NCBI RefSeq assembly: GCF_020991365.1
Contig: NZ_JAJLRA010000013.1
Span: 1 to 64,000 of the forward strand
Direction: 5' to 3'
Length of the DNA: 64,000 nt
From: Streptacidiphilus sp. ASG 303
GTDB lineage: Bacteria; Actinomycetota; Actinomycetes; Streptomycetales; Streptomycetaceae
In this document: positions 35,719-44,298 of the stretch, piece by piece
Layout of the letters: the number at the start of each line of letters is the position of its first letter
Position numbering within the stretch: the first letter of the stretch is position 1
The notes under the pieces: generated by a model
What the model saw: the letters and a program-made list of their open reading frames with translations, nothing else
The model's database searches: none
Told to the model about the DNA's origin: nothing
Program-made: the position numbers and the translations under genes

Positions 35719-36429
35719 GTGAAGCGCGGTCACCGACTGCTCCCCACCGCCCTCGCAACGTCCGCGATCCTCGTCCTGGCGTCAGCCGGGGCCGCCCCGG
35801 CCGCAGGACCCGGCGCAGGCGCCCCGGCCGCGGGACCCGGCGCCGGCGGCAGGGCCGCCCCGGGCCCCGCCGGCTGCGCCTACACCCCGGCGGTCCCCGC
35901 CGACAACTTCAAGGGCATCCCCGTCTTCGACCCGGTCGGGGCCGCCGCCCCCTACGACGCCACCCTGCGCACCGCCCAGGGCCGGATCACCTTCCGGGCG
36001 CTCACCGGCGAGGCGCCGTGCACGACGTTCTCCTTCCGGTTCCTGGCCGAGCACCGGTACTTCGACCGCACCCACTGCCACCGGCTCACCACACAGCGGA
36101 TCTACGTCCTGCAGTGCGGCGACCCCACCGGCACCGGCAGCGGAGGCCCGGGGTACTCGTTCCCGGACGAGAACCTCACCGGCGCCACCTACCCGGCGGG
36201 CACCGTGGCGATGGCCAACGCAGGGCCCGACACCAACGGCAGCCAGTTCTTCCTCGTCTGGAAGGACACCCGGCTCTCCCCCGCGTACACCCCCTTCGGC
36301 CGGGTGACCTCCGGCCTGGACGTGCTGCAGAAGATCGCCGCCGGCGGGGAGGACGACCAGAACGGCCCCGGCGACGGCTTCCCCACCCTGCCGGTCACCG
36401 TCAGGCGGGTCCAGATCCAGAAGCGCTGA
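35719..36429 (+). CDS. Secreted cyclophilin-type peptidyl-prolyl isomerase
   Basis: The 236-aa protein has a signal peptide (KRGHRLLPTALATSAILVLASAGAAPA), a repetitive Gly/Ala/Pro spacer (AAGPGAGAPAAGPGAG) and a full cyclophilin domain. Active-site landmarks are present: FDRTHCHRLTTQRIYVLQCGDPTGTGSGGPG, FPDENL, VAMANAGPDTNGSQFF and PFGRVTSGLDVL. It should accelerate folding of proteins outside the membrane. GTG 35719 follows GGAGG. Confidence 0.93.
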   Translation: MKRGHRLLPTALATSAILVLASAGAAPAAGPGAGAPAAGPGAGGRAAPGPAGCAYTPAVPADNFKGIPVFDPVGAAAPYDATLRTAQGRITFRALTGEAPCTTFSFRFLAEHRYFDRTHCHRLTTQRIYVLQCGDPTGTGSGGPGYSFPDENLTGATYPAGTVAMANAGPDTNGSQFFLVWKDTRLSPAYTPFGRVTSGLDVLQKIAAGGEDDQNGPGDGFPTLPVTVRRVQIQKR

Positions 36430-36621
36430 CGGGCCGCCGGCCTCCGGGGGGCCGTCCGCGAGAACCGCGCTCCGGAGGAGCCCGGCGGGGGAGCCCGCCC
36501 GGGGAAGGGCCGGCCCGGATCCCTGCCCGGCGGGAAGGAAGGAAGGAAGGCCGGGCCGCCCGGGCCGCCCGGGCCGCAGGACGTCCGTGGCGGCCCGGCC
36601 GGCCCGGCCGGGCCCCTCGGG

Positions 36622-36972
36622 TCAGACGGTGGCGACGGCCAGGGCCAGCGCGGCGATCGAGACGGCGAGCAGGACGCCGGGGACGGGAGCGCCCTTGGCG
36701 TCCCGGGCGCGCAGGTGGGCGATGACCGCGCCGGCGAAGTAGAGGACGACGCCGACGGCTGCGGCGATGCCGAGCGGCCGGAAGCCGGCACCGATGAGCA
36801 GCCCGAGGGCGCCGGCGAACTCGAGGCCCGCCAGCACCGGGAACACGCCCCTCGGGATGCCGATGCCGTCGAGGGAGGAGGTGACCCTTTCGTCCTTGAC
36901 GAGCTTGCCCCGTCCGGAGGCGACCAGGACGAGGGACAGCAGGACGGCAAGGGCGACGTAGGCGATCGACAC
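36622..36972 (-). CDS. DoxX-family membrane protein
   Basis: The 116-aa protein has four predicted membrane helices and the DoxX pattern ASGRGKLVKDERVTSSLDGIGIPRGVFPVLAGLEFAGALGLLIG. Members are linked to quinol or thiol redox at the membrane. GTG 36972 follows AGGAGAA. The MarR gene lies upstream on the same strand, 394 bases away. Just beyond its stop lies a (GGAA)-type microsatellite at 36533-36550. Confidence 0.85.
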   Translation of the reverse strand: MSIAYVALAVLLSLVLVASGRGKLVKDERVTSSLDGIGIPRGVFPVLAGLEFAGALGLLIGAGFRPLGIAAAVGVVLYFAGAVIAHLRARDAKGAPVPGVLLAVSIAALALAVATV

Positions 36973-37366
36973 TGCGGTTTCTCCTGGAACGGGAGGCGGC
37001 GGAAGCACGGGGTCCCCGGCTGCATATGCGGTCGGGCCGTCATTCTTCCAAGCAGCCGACCTCCTGGACAGACCGTCAGAAGGGAAGCAGCCCGGCAGTC
37101 CCCTGCGACGGGGCGGGACGGCGGGAGCGGCAGGGACGACGGGAGCGACGGGGGCCAAGGGCCGGGGCGGCGGGCAGGGTCGGCGACGCCCGCCGCCGGG
37201 TCCGGTGCGGGCGGCGACGGCGTGGCCGACGGGCTTTCAGGATCCTTCCGCGAGGGCCCGCCTGTCGCGGGGAGGCGGGGTCCACGGTGCCGCCGGCACC
37301 AGGGCGGCAGCCGAGTCCGGCACCGGGGCCGCACCGGCGTCCCGACCGGGGGCGCGGCAGGCAGGT
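36973..37366. other. Region between MarR and DoxX genes
   Basis: No gene is supported in these 394 bases. It must hold the DoxX promoter if the gap is not read through from the MarR gene; no clear operator was found. Confidence 0.4.
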
Positions 37367-37882
37367 TCAGCGGGTCCCGGCGCTGCCTGCGGCCCCCTGC
37401 GCCATGGCGCAGACGCCGTCCGGCCCCTCCGGGGAGACGTGGTGAGCGGCGATGGCCCGCAGGATGACCGGCAGCCGGTCACGGTCGGACGGGGACAGCG
37501 GCTCCAGGAGGGCGGCCTCGGCCCCGTCGATGACGGCCTGGGCGGCGGAGAGCCGCCTCCTGCCTTCGGGGGTCGCCCGGACGAGCTTGCTGCGCCGGTC
37601 CGACGGTTCGGCGACCCGCTCGACCAGGCCGGCCTCCTCCAGGTCGTCGAGCAGGTAGACCATGACGGTCCGGTCCACGCCCAACTGCCGCGCCAGTTCC
37701 GCCTGGTTGCGGACGCTGCGGTGCGCGGCGCCGGACAGGGCCTGGAACCCGCGGAGCCCGTGCGGGAGGTCGGCGACGGCGTGCTGCACGGCCTCGACAT
37801 GAGCACGGGAGCACCGGGCCAGCAGCCACCCGAGGCTGTCCTCGAGGCCGGGCGGCAGGGGCGAGGGCGCAGGCTCGGTCAC
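37367..37882 (-). CDS. MarR-family regulator
   Basis: The 171-aa protein has the MarR winged helix: RNQAELARQLGVDRTVMVYLLDDLEEAGLVERVAEPSDRRSKLVRATPEGRR (about residues 60-112), flanked by dimerisation helices. GTG 37882 has no ribosome site but a TATACT box ends seven bases upstream, implying a leaderless mRNA. It may regulate itself and the DoxX gene. Confidence 0.9.
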   Translation of the reverse strand: MTEPAPSPLPPGLEDSLGWLLARCSRAHVEAVQHAVADLPHGLRGFQALSGAAHRSVRNQAELARQLGVDRTVMVYLLDDLEEAGLVERVAEPSDRRSKLVRATPEGRRRLSAAQAVIDGAEAALLEPLSPSDRDRLPVILRAIAAHHVSPEGPDGVCAMAQGAAGSAGTR

Positions 37883-37888
37883 GCCGTG

Positions 37889-37894
37889 AGTATA
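37889..37894 (-). promoter_or_regulatory. Leaderless-type -10 of the MarR gene
   Basis: Leftward TATACT, six bases, then GTG 37882. This is the best -10 match among the four such starts in the window. Confidence 0.6.
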
Positions 37895-37906
37895 AACCTG
37901 TACATT

Positions 37907-37941
37907 TCGGCAGGCCGTCTGCGGAGCAGACGGCCTGCCGA
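37907..37941. repeat. 16-bp perfect hairpin upstream of the MarR promoter
   Basis: Bases 37907-37922 pair perfectly with 37926-37941 around a GGA loop. It lies 13 bases upstream of the MarR -10, where a -35 would be, so it may be an operator or a terminator isolating the MarR gene from upstream transcription. Confidence 0.7.
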
Positions 37942-38238
37942 GGCCGCCGTACGGGTGGACCGGCCGTCCGGACGACGGCGGGCGGGCCGTCCGGAGGACG
38001 GCGGGCGGGCCGGGGCGCGGCGCCTGCGGCTCGACCCGGTCGGGCCCGGTGGGGCGGCGGCTGTGCGCGGCGTGCGTCGCCGTGCGGCGACGGGCCCCCG
38101 GGCCGGTCTCCCGGGCGTCGAGCGTCCCTTCCGACGGTTCCTGGACGAAACACCCGGGGTCCGGCCCCGGGCACCGACGCCGGAGGGCCGCCACGGCCGC
38201 TCCGGTCCGGCCGGGGGCCGTGGACGTGAGGGCGCGGC
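37942..38238. other. Region with tandem repeat, no gene seen
   Basis: With the hairpin and MarR promoter this completes a 356-base gene-free gap. A roughly 23-bp unit beginning GGCCGTCCGGA is repeated twice around 37963-38008. No gene is supported. Confidence 0.4.
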
Positions 38239-38850
38239 CTACCGGAGGCGTTCGATGCGGGCGTGGCGGACGAGGTTCCTGCCGGGCTCACGGATCCGGT
38301 CGAAGGCCGCGTCGTTCAGCAGCGCACAGCTCCCCGAGGGGCCCGTCACCGCCACCGACGTGGAACGGCCGTTGTCCAGGTTGGTCACCCTCAGCCTGGT
38401 GCCGACCGGGAACCGGTCACTGCTCGCCGCCGGCGCCCCGGCCTCCCCCGACAGCGTCACCGTCGCCCCCGCACACACCACCTCACCGGCGGGAGGCGGG
38501 ACCGTCACCGCGCCCGCCGGCGCCGGGACGCCCCCCGGCGCCGCGGCGGACGGGGGTGCGCTCCGGGGAGCCGCCTGCGGCGCGGCGCAGCCGCCCTGGG
38601 CGAGCTGCTGTCCGAGGAGGTCGGCGACCGCCTGCCGGTTGGCGATCACCGCGGCCGAGTTCGCCACCGGGTGGGCCCGCTGGGCGGCGACGAGGTCCTG
38701 CGTCTCCCGGAGGCGTGACGCCAGCCCGGCGCAGTCCACGGCCGCCTGGCTGGTCTGCACGGTGACGGCCACTCCCCCGCAGACGACGGCGGCGGCACAG
38801 GCGAACAGGACGCCCCTCTGCCTGCGGCTGACGGTACGCCTTCGCGACAT
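38239..38850 (-). CDS. Secreted double-psi-beta-barrel (RlpA/expansin-like) protein
   Basis: The 203-aa protein has a signal peptide or anchor (RRQRGVLFACAAAVVCGGVAVTVQTSQAAVD), a helical segment with paired Cys, a Pro/Ala linker, and a C-terminal barrel: VVCAGATVTLSGEAGAPAASSDRFPVGTRLRVTNLDNGRSTSVAVTGPSGSCALLNDAAFDRIREPGRN. FPVGTRLRVTNLDNGRSTSVAV is the core DPBB pattern. The family includes cell-wall-modifying proteins; the lytic Asp of RlpA is not evident. ATG 38850 follows GAGGAG. Confidence 0.72.
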   Translation of the reverse strand: MSRRRTVSRRQRGVLFACAAAVVCGGVAVTVQTSQAAVDCAGLASRLRETQDLVAAQRAHPVANSAAVIANRQAVADLLGQQLAQGGCAAPQAAPRSAPPSAAAPGGVPAPAGAVTVPPPAGEVVCAGATVTLSGEAGAPAASSDRFPVGTRLRVTNLDNGRSTSVAVTGPSGSCALLNDAAFDRIREPGRNLVRHARIERLR

Positions 38851-39124
38851 GACGACTCCTCACGGGTGGGACCGGGGCGCAGCACCGCATACCGGTGACC
38901 GGTCGCCCTGTGTACGGGCGGACGGGCGGTCCGGTTCACCCGGCCGCGTCGTGGGCCGGGGCAGGGGCGGGACGGCGACCGCCCCGAGGGACGCCCTCCG
39001 GACCCGGCCGCGGCAGGGGGGGCGGGCACGTCGGCCCGCCGGTCCCGACGCGCCGGCCGGGCACGCCGCACCTCGCGGGGGCGCGCCCCCGGCGAAACGG
39101 CGGCACGAGGGCACCCGGATGTGC

Positions 39125-39153
39125 TTGCCCGGGACGCCGGGAGCACATACCGT
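39125..39153 (+). promoter_or_regulatory. Promoter of the 69-aa peptide gene
   Basis: TTGCCC (39125-39130) and TACCGT (39148-39153) are 17 bases apart, predicting a start near 39160 and a leader of about 80 bases. Confidence 0.5.
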
Positions 39154-39178
39154 CCCATCTCGTCGGGCGATTCGTCCA

Positions 39179-39202
39179 AGAACGTCGGACATCGGACGTT
39201 CT
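39179..39202. promoter_or_regulatory. Dyad AGAACGTC-8-GACGTTCT
   Basis: Perfect 8-base arms (39179-39186 and 39195-39202) lie between the promoter and the start codon of the peptide gene. It is a candidate operator or leader hairpin. Confidence 0.6.
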
Positions 39203-39240
39203 GCCCTGCCCGTCTTTCCCCTACCGAGGAGACCACCGTG

Positions 39241-39450
39241 ATGGACACCACCGAGCTCCAGGAGCAGACCGCCGAACTGCTGCCCCGCCGCGAGGCTCTG
39301 GGCCGGTTCAACCTCAACCTCCTGGAGCTGACCAACATCAACCAGCGCCTGGCCGACGTCGACGCGAGCAACACCTCGTTCGCGGTGAACAACTTCTCCG
39401 ACGACGCCCTCGCCCAGGCCAACTCCGGCCAGTGGATCAACGTCCGCTAG
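39241..39450 (+). CDS. Small Asn-rich peptide, RiPP-precursor-like
   Basis: The 69-aa product splits into a charged, leader-like first half (DTTELQEQTAELLPRREALG) and a second half rich in Asn, Ala, Ser and Asp (LTNINQRLADVDASNTS, then FAVNNFSDDALAQANSG, ending QWINVR). ELLPxREAL followed by an Asn-rich tail recalls small actinobacterial peptides of unknown function and is compatible with a ribosomal natural-product precursor. GAGGAG (39225-39230) serves ATG 39241 or GTG 39238. Its own promoter and dyad support a real gene. The only near neighbour that could modify it is the methyltransferase gene 187 bases downstream; no cyclase or lanthionine synthetase is present. Confidence 0.65.
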   Translation: MDTTELQEQTAELLPRREALGRFNLNLLELTNINQRLADVDASNTSFAVNNFSDDALAQANSGQWINVR

Positions 39451-39637
39451 TGATCCACCGGCCCGCCCGGCGTCCCCTGCGGCACGGCGATCGCCGCGGG
39501 GGACGTCCGGGCGGGCGGCGGGCCTGCCGCCCTCGCCGGCGAGCACGGAACCTGCCGGGGTCGCCGCGGCCACGGGCGGTACGCCGTGCCCGCGGATCAC
39601 GGGAGGGACACCGTCCGGGCCCGATACGCTGGGGCCG

Positions 39638-40444
39638 ATGTCCACCTCGCCGGGCCCGACCCTCCGCGAACTCGCCGTGCAGGCACTGTCCTCCACGGAG
39701 CGCGGCTACGACCTGCTCGCCCCCGACTTCGACCGCACGCCCTTCCGCACGCCGGACCGCGTCCTGGACGCCGTGGCCCGCGAACTGCGGCGGCTGGGGC
39801 CGTTCGCCGCCGGGCTCGACGTGTGCTGCGGCACCGGGGCCGGCGTCGGTGTCCTGCGGGCGGTGTGCACGGACCGGGTCGTCGGCGTCGACTTCAGCGC
39901 GGGGATGCTCGCCGTCGCCCGCTCAGCCCCGGTCGCCCCCGTCCCTGCCGCCCCCGCGCGGGAACCCGGCGGAGCGGGACCGGGAGACGCAGGACGTCCG
40001 GACGGACCCGCCGGCCCGGACGGGCCGGCGGCGCACTGGGTGCGGGCCGACGCCCGCCGGCTGCCCTTCCGCGCGCCCGCCTTCGACCTGGCGGTGAGCT
40101 TCGGGGCGTTCGGCCACTTCCTGCCCGCCGAGCGGCCCGCGCTGTTCGCCCAGGTGCACGCGGCGCTGCGGCCCGGCGGCCTGTTCGCCTTCCCCCTGCC
40201 CGCACCGGCGCGGGTCGGCTCGCGCCTGTACTGGGGCCTGTGGGGGTTCGACGCGGCGATGCGGGTGCGCAACGCGCTGTGGCGCCCCCGCTTCGTCATG
40301 TACTACCGCACGTTCCGGCCGTCCGCCGTGCTCGGGGAGCTGGCGCGGGCCGGGTTCGACGTGGCCGCGCCGCCCCTCGGCGCTCTCGGCCTCCGGCCGG
40401 ACGGCACTCCGCGCTGCCGCCTCGTGGTGGCCCGGCGGCGCTGA
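39638..40444 (+). CDS. SAM-dependent methyltransferase (class I)
   Basis: The 268-aa protein has motif I LDVCCGTGAGVGVL, acidic post-I VVGVDFSAGMLAVAR, motif II region FRAPAFDLAVSFGAFGHF and motif III ALRPGGLFAFPLP. An Ala/Gly/Pro-rich loop (about residues 100-130) is inserted between beta2 and beta3. The substrate is unknown. It follows the small-peptide gene on the same strand with a 187-base gap. Confidence 0.88.
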   Translation: MSTSPGPTLRELAVQALSSTERGYDLLAPDFDRTPFRTPDRVLDAVARELRRLGPFAAGLDVCCGTGAGVGVLRAVCTDRVVGVDFSAGMLAVARSAPVAPVPAAPAREPGGAGPGDAGRPDGPAGPDGPAAHWVRADARRLPFRAPAFDLAVSFGAFGHFLPAERPALFAQVHAALRPGGLFAFPLPAPARVGSRLYWGLWGFDAAMRVRNALWRPRFVMYYRTFRPSAVLGELARAGFDVAAPPLGALGLRPDGTPRCRLVVARRR

Positions 40445-40572
40445 CCGGCCCCGCCCCCCGGCCGGCAGGCGGGGCCCGGGACAGGGGCCGGAACACCGCC
40501 GGCCCACCGTCGGCTCACCGTGGGCACGGGGCGGCCGGCGCAGGTCGACCGGCACAGGGCGGCCGGCGCGGC

Positions 40573-42462
40573 TCAGACGGCCTCGACCGGCTCCGTTCCG
40601 GCCCCGGCCCGGAACTGGGTGCGGTACAGCTCCGCGTAGCGGCCGTCCGCCGCGAGCAGTTCGGTGTGCGTCCCGCGCTCCACGATCCGCCCGCCCTCGA
40701 CGACGAGGATGAGGTCGGCGGCGCGCACCGTCGAGAGGCGGTGGGCGATGACCACGGCGGTCCGGCCGGCCAGGGCCTCGGTGAGGGCCTCCTGGACCGC
40801 CGCCTCGGAGGTGTTGTCCAGGTGGGCCGTGGCCTCGTCGAGGATGACGACCCGCTGGCCGGCCAGGAGCAGCCGGGCGATGGTCATGCGCTGCCGCTCG
40901 CCGCCAGAGAGCCGGTACCCGCGCTCGCCCACGACGGTGTCGAGGCCGTCCGGCAGCTCCGCGACGAGGGTGTCGAGGCGGGCGCGGCGCAGGACGTCCC
41001 ACAGGTCGTCCTCGCCGGCCTCCGGCCTGGCGAGCAGCAGGTTGGCGCGGACCGTGTCGTGGAAGAGGTGCCCGTCCTGGGTGACCATGCCGACGGTGGC
41101 GCGGAGGGAGGCCGCCGACAGGTCGCGCACGTCGACGCCGCCGACCCGCACCGCGCCGCCGTCGACGTCGTACAGGCGGGGCAGGAGCTGGGCGATGGTC
41201 GACTTGCCGGCCCCGGACGACCCCACGAGCGCCACCGTGGAGCCGGCCTCGGCGCGGAAGGAGACGCCGCGCAGCACCTCGCCGCCGGCCCGGGTGTCGA
41301 GGGCGGCGACCTCCTCCAGCGAGGCGAGCGACACCTTGTCGGCGGACGGGTAGGCGAAGCGGACGTCGTCGAACTCGACGGCGACGGGCCCGGGCGGCAC
41401 CTCCCGGGCGCCGGGCCGGTCGGCGATGAGGGGCTCCAGGTCGAGGACCTCGAAGACCCGCTCGAAGCTGACCAGGGCGCTCATGACCTCGACACGGGCG
41501 CCCGCCAGGGAGGTCAGCGGGGCGTAGAGGCGGGTGAGGAGCAGGGCGAGCGCGACGACGGAGCCCGCTTCGAGGCCGCCGGTGAGCGCGTAGTGGCCGC
41601 CCAGCCCGTAGACGAGGGCGAGGGCGAGGGCGGAGACGAGGGTGAGGGCCGTGATGAAGGCCGACTGGGCCATCGCGGTGCGCACGCCGATGTCCCGGAC
41701 GCGGCGGGCCCGGCGGGCGAACTCGGCGGACTCGTCGGCGGGCCGGCCGAAGAGCTTCACCAGGGTGGCGCCGGGGGCGGAGAACCGCTCGGTCATCTGG
41801 GTGCCCATGGCGGCGTTGTGGGTGGCGGCCTCGCGCTGGAGGGCCGCCATGCGGGTGCCCGTGCGCCGCGCCGGCACGACGAAGACGGGGAGCAGCACCA
41901 GGGCGAGGAGGGTGATCTGCCAGGACAGGGTGAGCATGACCGCGAGGGTCAGCAGCAGGGTGACGATGTTGCCGACGACCCCGGACAGGGTGTTGCTGAA
42001 GGCCCGCTGGGCGCCGATCACGTCGTTGTTGAGGCGGCTGACGAGCGCCCCCGTGCGGGTGCGGGTGAAGAAGGCGACGGGCATGCGCTGGACGTGGTCG
42101 AAGACGGCGGTGCGCAGGTCGAGGATGAGGCCCTCACCGAGGTTCGCGGACAGCCAGCGGTTCAGCAGTCCGAGCCCCGCCTCGGCGAGGGCGATCAGGG
42201 CGATGAGCAGGGCCAGCGTGGTGACGCGGCGGGAGTCGCCGCCGGAGACGATCGCGTCGACGACGCGGCCGGCGAGGACGGGGGTCGCGACGGCGAGCAG
42301 CGCGGTGACCACGCTGAGCAGCACGAAGCCGGTGATGCGGCGGCGGTGCGGCCGGGCGAACGCGCCGACGCGGCGCAGGGTGGCCCGGGCCAGGGGGCGG
42401 CGTTCCCGCGTGGCGTTCATGACGCTGTGCAGCTGCATCCAGGCGGTGGTCTCCATGCTCAT
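40573..42462 (-). CDS. ABC exporter, fused membrane and ATPase domains, SoxR-box promoter
   Basis: The 629-aa half-transporter has six TM helices (residues about 40-335) and an ATPase domain with Walker A GSSGAGKS, signature LSGGERQR, Walker B VVILDEA and a switch His in AHRLST. An unusual 25-residue insertion (SADKVSLASLEEVAALDTRAGG) lies near the start of the ATPase domain, in the A-loop region. It should homodimerise and export drugs or metabolites. ATG 42462 is chosen because the -10 ends seven bases upstream, implying a leaderless mRNA. The promoter carries an 18-bp SoxR box with the long MerR-type spacer, so induction by redox-active compounds is likely. Confidence 0.92.
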   Translation of the reverse strand: MSMETTAWMQLHSVMNATRERRPLARATLRRVGAFARPHRRRITGFVLLSVVTALLAVATPVLAGRVVDAIVSGGDSRRVTTLALLIALIALAEAGLGLLNRWLSANLGEGLILDLRTAVFDHVQRMPVAFFTRTRTGALVSRLNNDVIGAQRAFSNTLSGVVGNIVTLLLTLAVMLTLSWQITLLALVLLPVFVVPARRTGTRMAALQREAATHNAAMGTQMTERFSAPGATLVKLFGRPADESAEFARRARRVRDIGVRTAMAQSAFITALTLVSALALALVYGLGGHYALTGGLEAGSVVALALLLTRLYAPLTSLAGARVEVMSALVSFERVFEVLDLEPLIADRPGAREVPPGPVAVEFDDVRFAYPSADKVSLASLEEVAALDTRAGGEVLRGVSFRAEAGSTVALVGSSGAGKSTIAQLLPRLYDVDGGAVRVGGVDVRDLSAASLRATVGMVTQDGHLFHDTVRANLLLARPEAGEDDLWDVLRRARLDTLVAELPDGLDTVVGERGYRLSGGERQRMTIARLLLAGQRVVILDEATAHLDNTSEAAVQEALTEALAGRTAVVIAHRLSTVRAADLILVVEGGRIVERGTHTELLAADGRYAELYRTQFRAGAGTEPVEAV

Positions 42463-42468
42463 GGAGGG

Positions 42469-42499
42469 ACCGTAGGGCCTCAACCGGGCTTGAGGTCAA
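42469..42499 (-). promoter_or_regulatory. SoxR-type promoter of the ABC exporter
   Basis: Leftward -35 TTGACC (42499-42494) and -10 TACGGT (42474-42469) are separated by 19 bases, the over-long spacing used by MerR-family activators. The palindrome CCTCAACCGGGCTTGAGG (42478-42495) in the spacer has the CCTCAA-6-TTGAGG form of the SoxR box. Confidence 0.8.
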
Positions 42500-42591
42500 G
42501 GACGTGCCCGTGTGCGGGGCCGGCGCCGCCGCCCCGGCCCCCGGCGGCGGGACCTCCCGGTACCGCCGCCGGGCCGCCCGGGGGCGGGGGT

Positions 42592-44298
42592 TCAGCAGGC
42601 CGCGGTCCGCTCGGGGGCCTCGCGGCCGGTGGGGACCCGCAGCCAGCGGTAGCCGTACGGCGGGAGTGGGACCTCGGGCCTGCGGTCCTCCGGGACGGTC
42701 AGGTCCTCGCCGTCGCCGGCGGTGGCGAGCAGGTCGGTGAGCGTGCTCCCGGGTACGGCGTCGGGCAGGGCCGGCCGGACGGTCACCGGCCGTCCGGAGA
42801 AGTTGTGCACGGCGAGCACGCAGCCGTCGGACGTGGAGGCGAGGTGGGCCAGGACCGCCGGGTCGCGGGTCTCGACGGCCCGGTAGCGGCCCCAGGCCAG
42901 TTCGGGCGCCTCCCGGTAGCGCTCGACGAACAGGCGCATGCGGCCGAGGAGCGAGCCGGGGTCGTGGCACTGGCCGTCCACGTTGACGTGCTCCGGCCCG
43001 AAGTCCCCCTCGACCAGGGGGTTGGGGAAGCGGGCCGGGTCGGCCGTGGAGAACCCGGCGCCCTTCTCCGGGGACCACTGCATGGGGGTGCGGACCGCCT
43101 GGCGGCCCTCGGCGGCCAGGTTCTCCCCCATGCCGATCTCCTCGCCGTAGAAGAGGACCGGCGTCCCGGGCAGGGTGAACAGCAGGCTGTAGGCGAGCTC
43201 CACGCGCCGGCGGTCGCCGCCGACCATCGGGGGCAGCCTGCGGCGCAGGCCGCGGCCGTAGAGCTGCATGTCCTTCTCGGGGCCGAAGGCCGCGAACACC
43301 TCGGCCCGCTCGTCGTCGTCCAGCTTGTCGAGGGTCAGCTCGTCGTGGTTGCGCACGAAGGTCGCCCAGTGGGCGTCCCGGGGGGCGGCGGGGCGCTCGT
43401 GCAGCGCGTCGGCGAGCGGGCGGGCGTCCTCGCGCGCCATGGCCAGGTACATCCGCTGCATGCCGACGAAGTCGAAGCACATGGTGAGCTCGTCGCCGCG
43501 CTCCGAGGACGGGTCGCCGAAGAACCGGAGGGTGTCCGGGTAGGGCAGGTTGACCTCGCCGAGGAGGACCGCCTCGCCGTTGCGGCGGTTGAGGAAGGCC
43601 CGCAGGTCGGCGAGGTGGTCGTGGGGGTCGGGCAGCGCGCCCGCGTCGTCCTGGCCGTCGGTCTCCAGCAGGAACGGCACGGCGTCGACGCGGAACCCGG
43701 ACAGGCCGAGCTGCGTCCAGAAGCCCATGATGCGGGCGATCTCGTCGCGCACCGCGGGGTTGGCGACGTTCAGGTCGGGCTGCTCCTTGTAGAAGCGGTG
43801 CAGGTAGTACTGGCCGGTGGGCTCGTCGTACTCCCACAGGCTCTGCTCGGCGTCGGGGAAGACGACGCCCTTCGGCCCGTCCTCGGGCGGGGTGTCCTGC
43901 CAGACGTACCAGTCGCGGTGGTCGGAGTCGCGGGAGGACCGGGCGTCCCGGAACCAGGGGTGCCGGTCGGAGGTGTGGTTGACCACGAGGTCGGCGATGA
44001 CGCGGATGCCGCGGTCGCGCGCGGTGCGGACGAACTCGGCGAAGTCGCCCAGGGTGCCGAGGCGGGGGTCGACGCCGTAGAAGTCGGTGATGTCGTAGCC
44101 GTCGTCGCGTTCGGCCGTCGGGTAGAACGGCATCAGCCACAGGCAGGTCACGCCGAGGCGCACAAGGTGGTCGATCCGCTGCGTCAGCCCGGCGAAGTCG
44201 CCGATGCCGTCGCCGTTGCCGTCCTGGTAGGTCTCGACGTCCAGGCAGTACACGACCGCGTTCTTCCACCACAGGTCGGACGTGCGGGTGAGCCTCAT
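42592..44298 (-). CDS. GH13 alpha-glucosidase/trehalose-synthase-like enzyme
   Basis: The 568-aa protein has all GH13 regions: VIADLVVNHTSD, GFRVDAVPFLL (nucleophile Asp205), LLGEVNL (acid/base Glu248) and VRNHDELTL (Asp319), followed by a C-terminal beta domain. The start WWKNAVVYCLDVETYQDGNGDGIGDFAGL is close to trehalose synthase and oligo-alpha-glucosidases. It should act on alpha-glucosides in the cytosol (no signal peptide). Its ATG overlaps the TGA of the upstream LLM gene by four bases, so translation is coupled. Confidence 0.92.
   Translation of the reverse strand: MRLTRTSDLWWKNAVVYCLDVETYQDGNGDGIGDFAGLTQRIDHLVRLGVTCLWLMPFYPTAERDDGYDITDFYGVDPRLGTLGDFAEFVRTARDRGIRVIADLVVNHTSDRHPWFRDARSSRDSDHRDWYVWQDTPPEDGPKGVVFPDAEQSLWEYDEPTGQYYLHRFYKEQPDLNVANPAVRDEIARIMGFWTQLGLSGFRVDAVPFLLETDGQDDAGALPDPHDHLADLRAFLNRRNGEAVLLGEVNLPYPDTLRFFGDPSSERGDELTMCFDFVGMQRMYLAMAREDARPLADALHERPAAPRDAHWATFVRNHDELTLDKLDDDERAEVFAAFGPEKDMQLYGRGLRRRLPPMVGGDRRRVELAYSLLFTLPGTPVLFYGEEIGMGENLAAEGRQAVRTPMQWSPEKGAGFSTADPARFPNPLVEGDFGPEHVNVDGQCHDPGSLLGRMRLFVERYREAPELAWGRYRAVETRDPAVLAHLASTSDGCVLAVHNFSGRPVTVRPALPDAVPGSTLTDLLATAGDGEDLTVPEDRRPEVPLPPYGYRWLRVPTGREAPERTAAC

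Larger units (their letters stand above)
38851..39240. other. Divergent region between the barrel protein and the small peptide gene
   Basis: This 390-base gap carries a rightward promoter (39125-39153) and a dyad (39179-39202) serving the peptide gene. The rest is low-complexity GC-rich sequence without a supported frame. Confidence 0.5.

Noticed and set aside
36533-36550. (GGAA)-type microsatellite between the cyclophilin and DoxX genes
   Set aside because: Too short and outside any coding or promoter element to deserve a finding.
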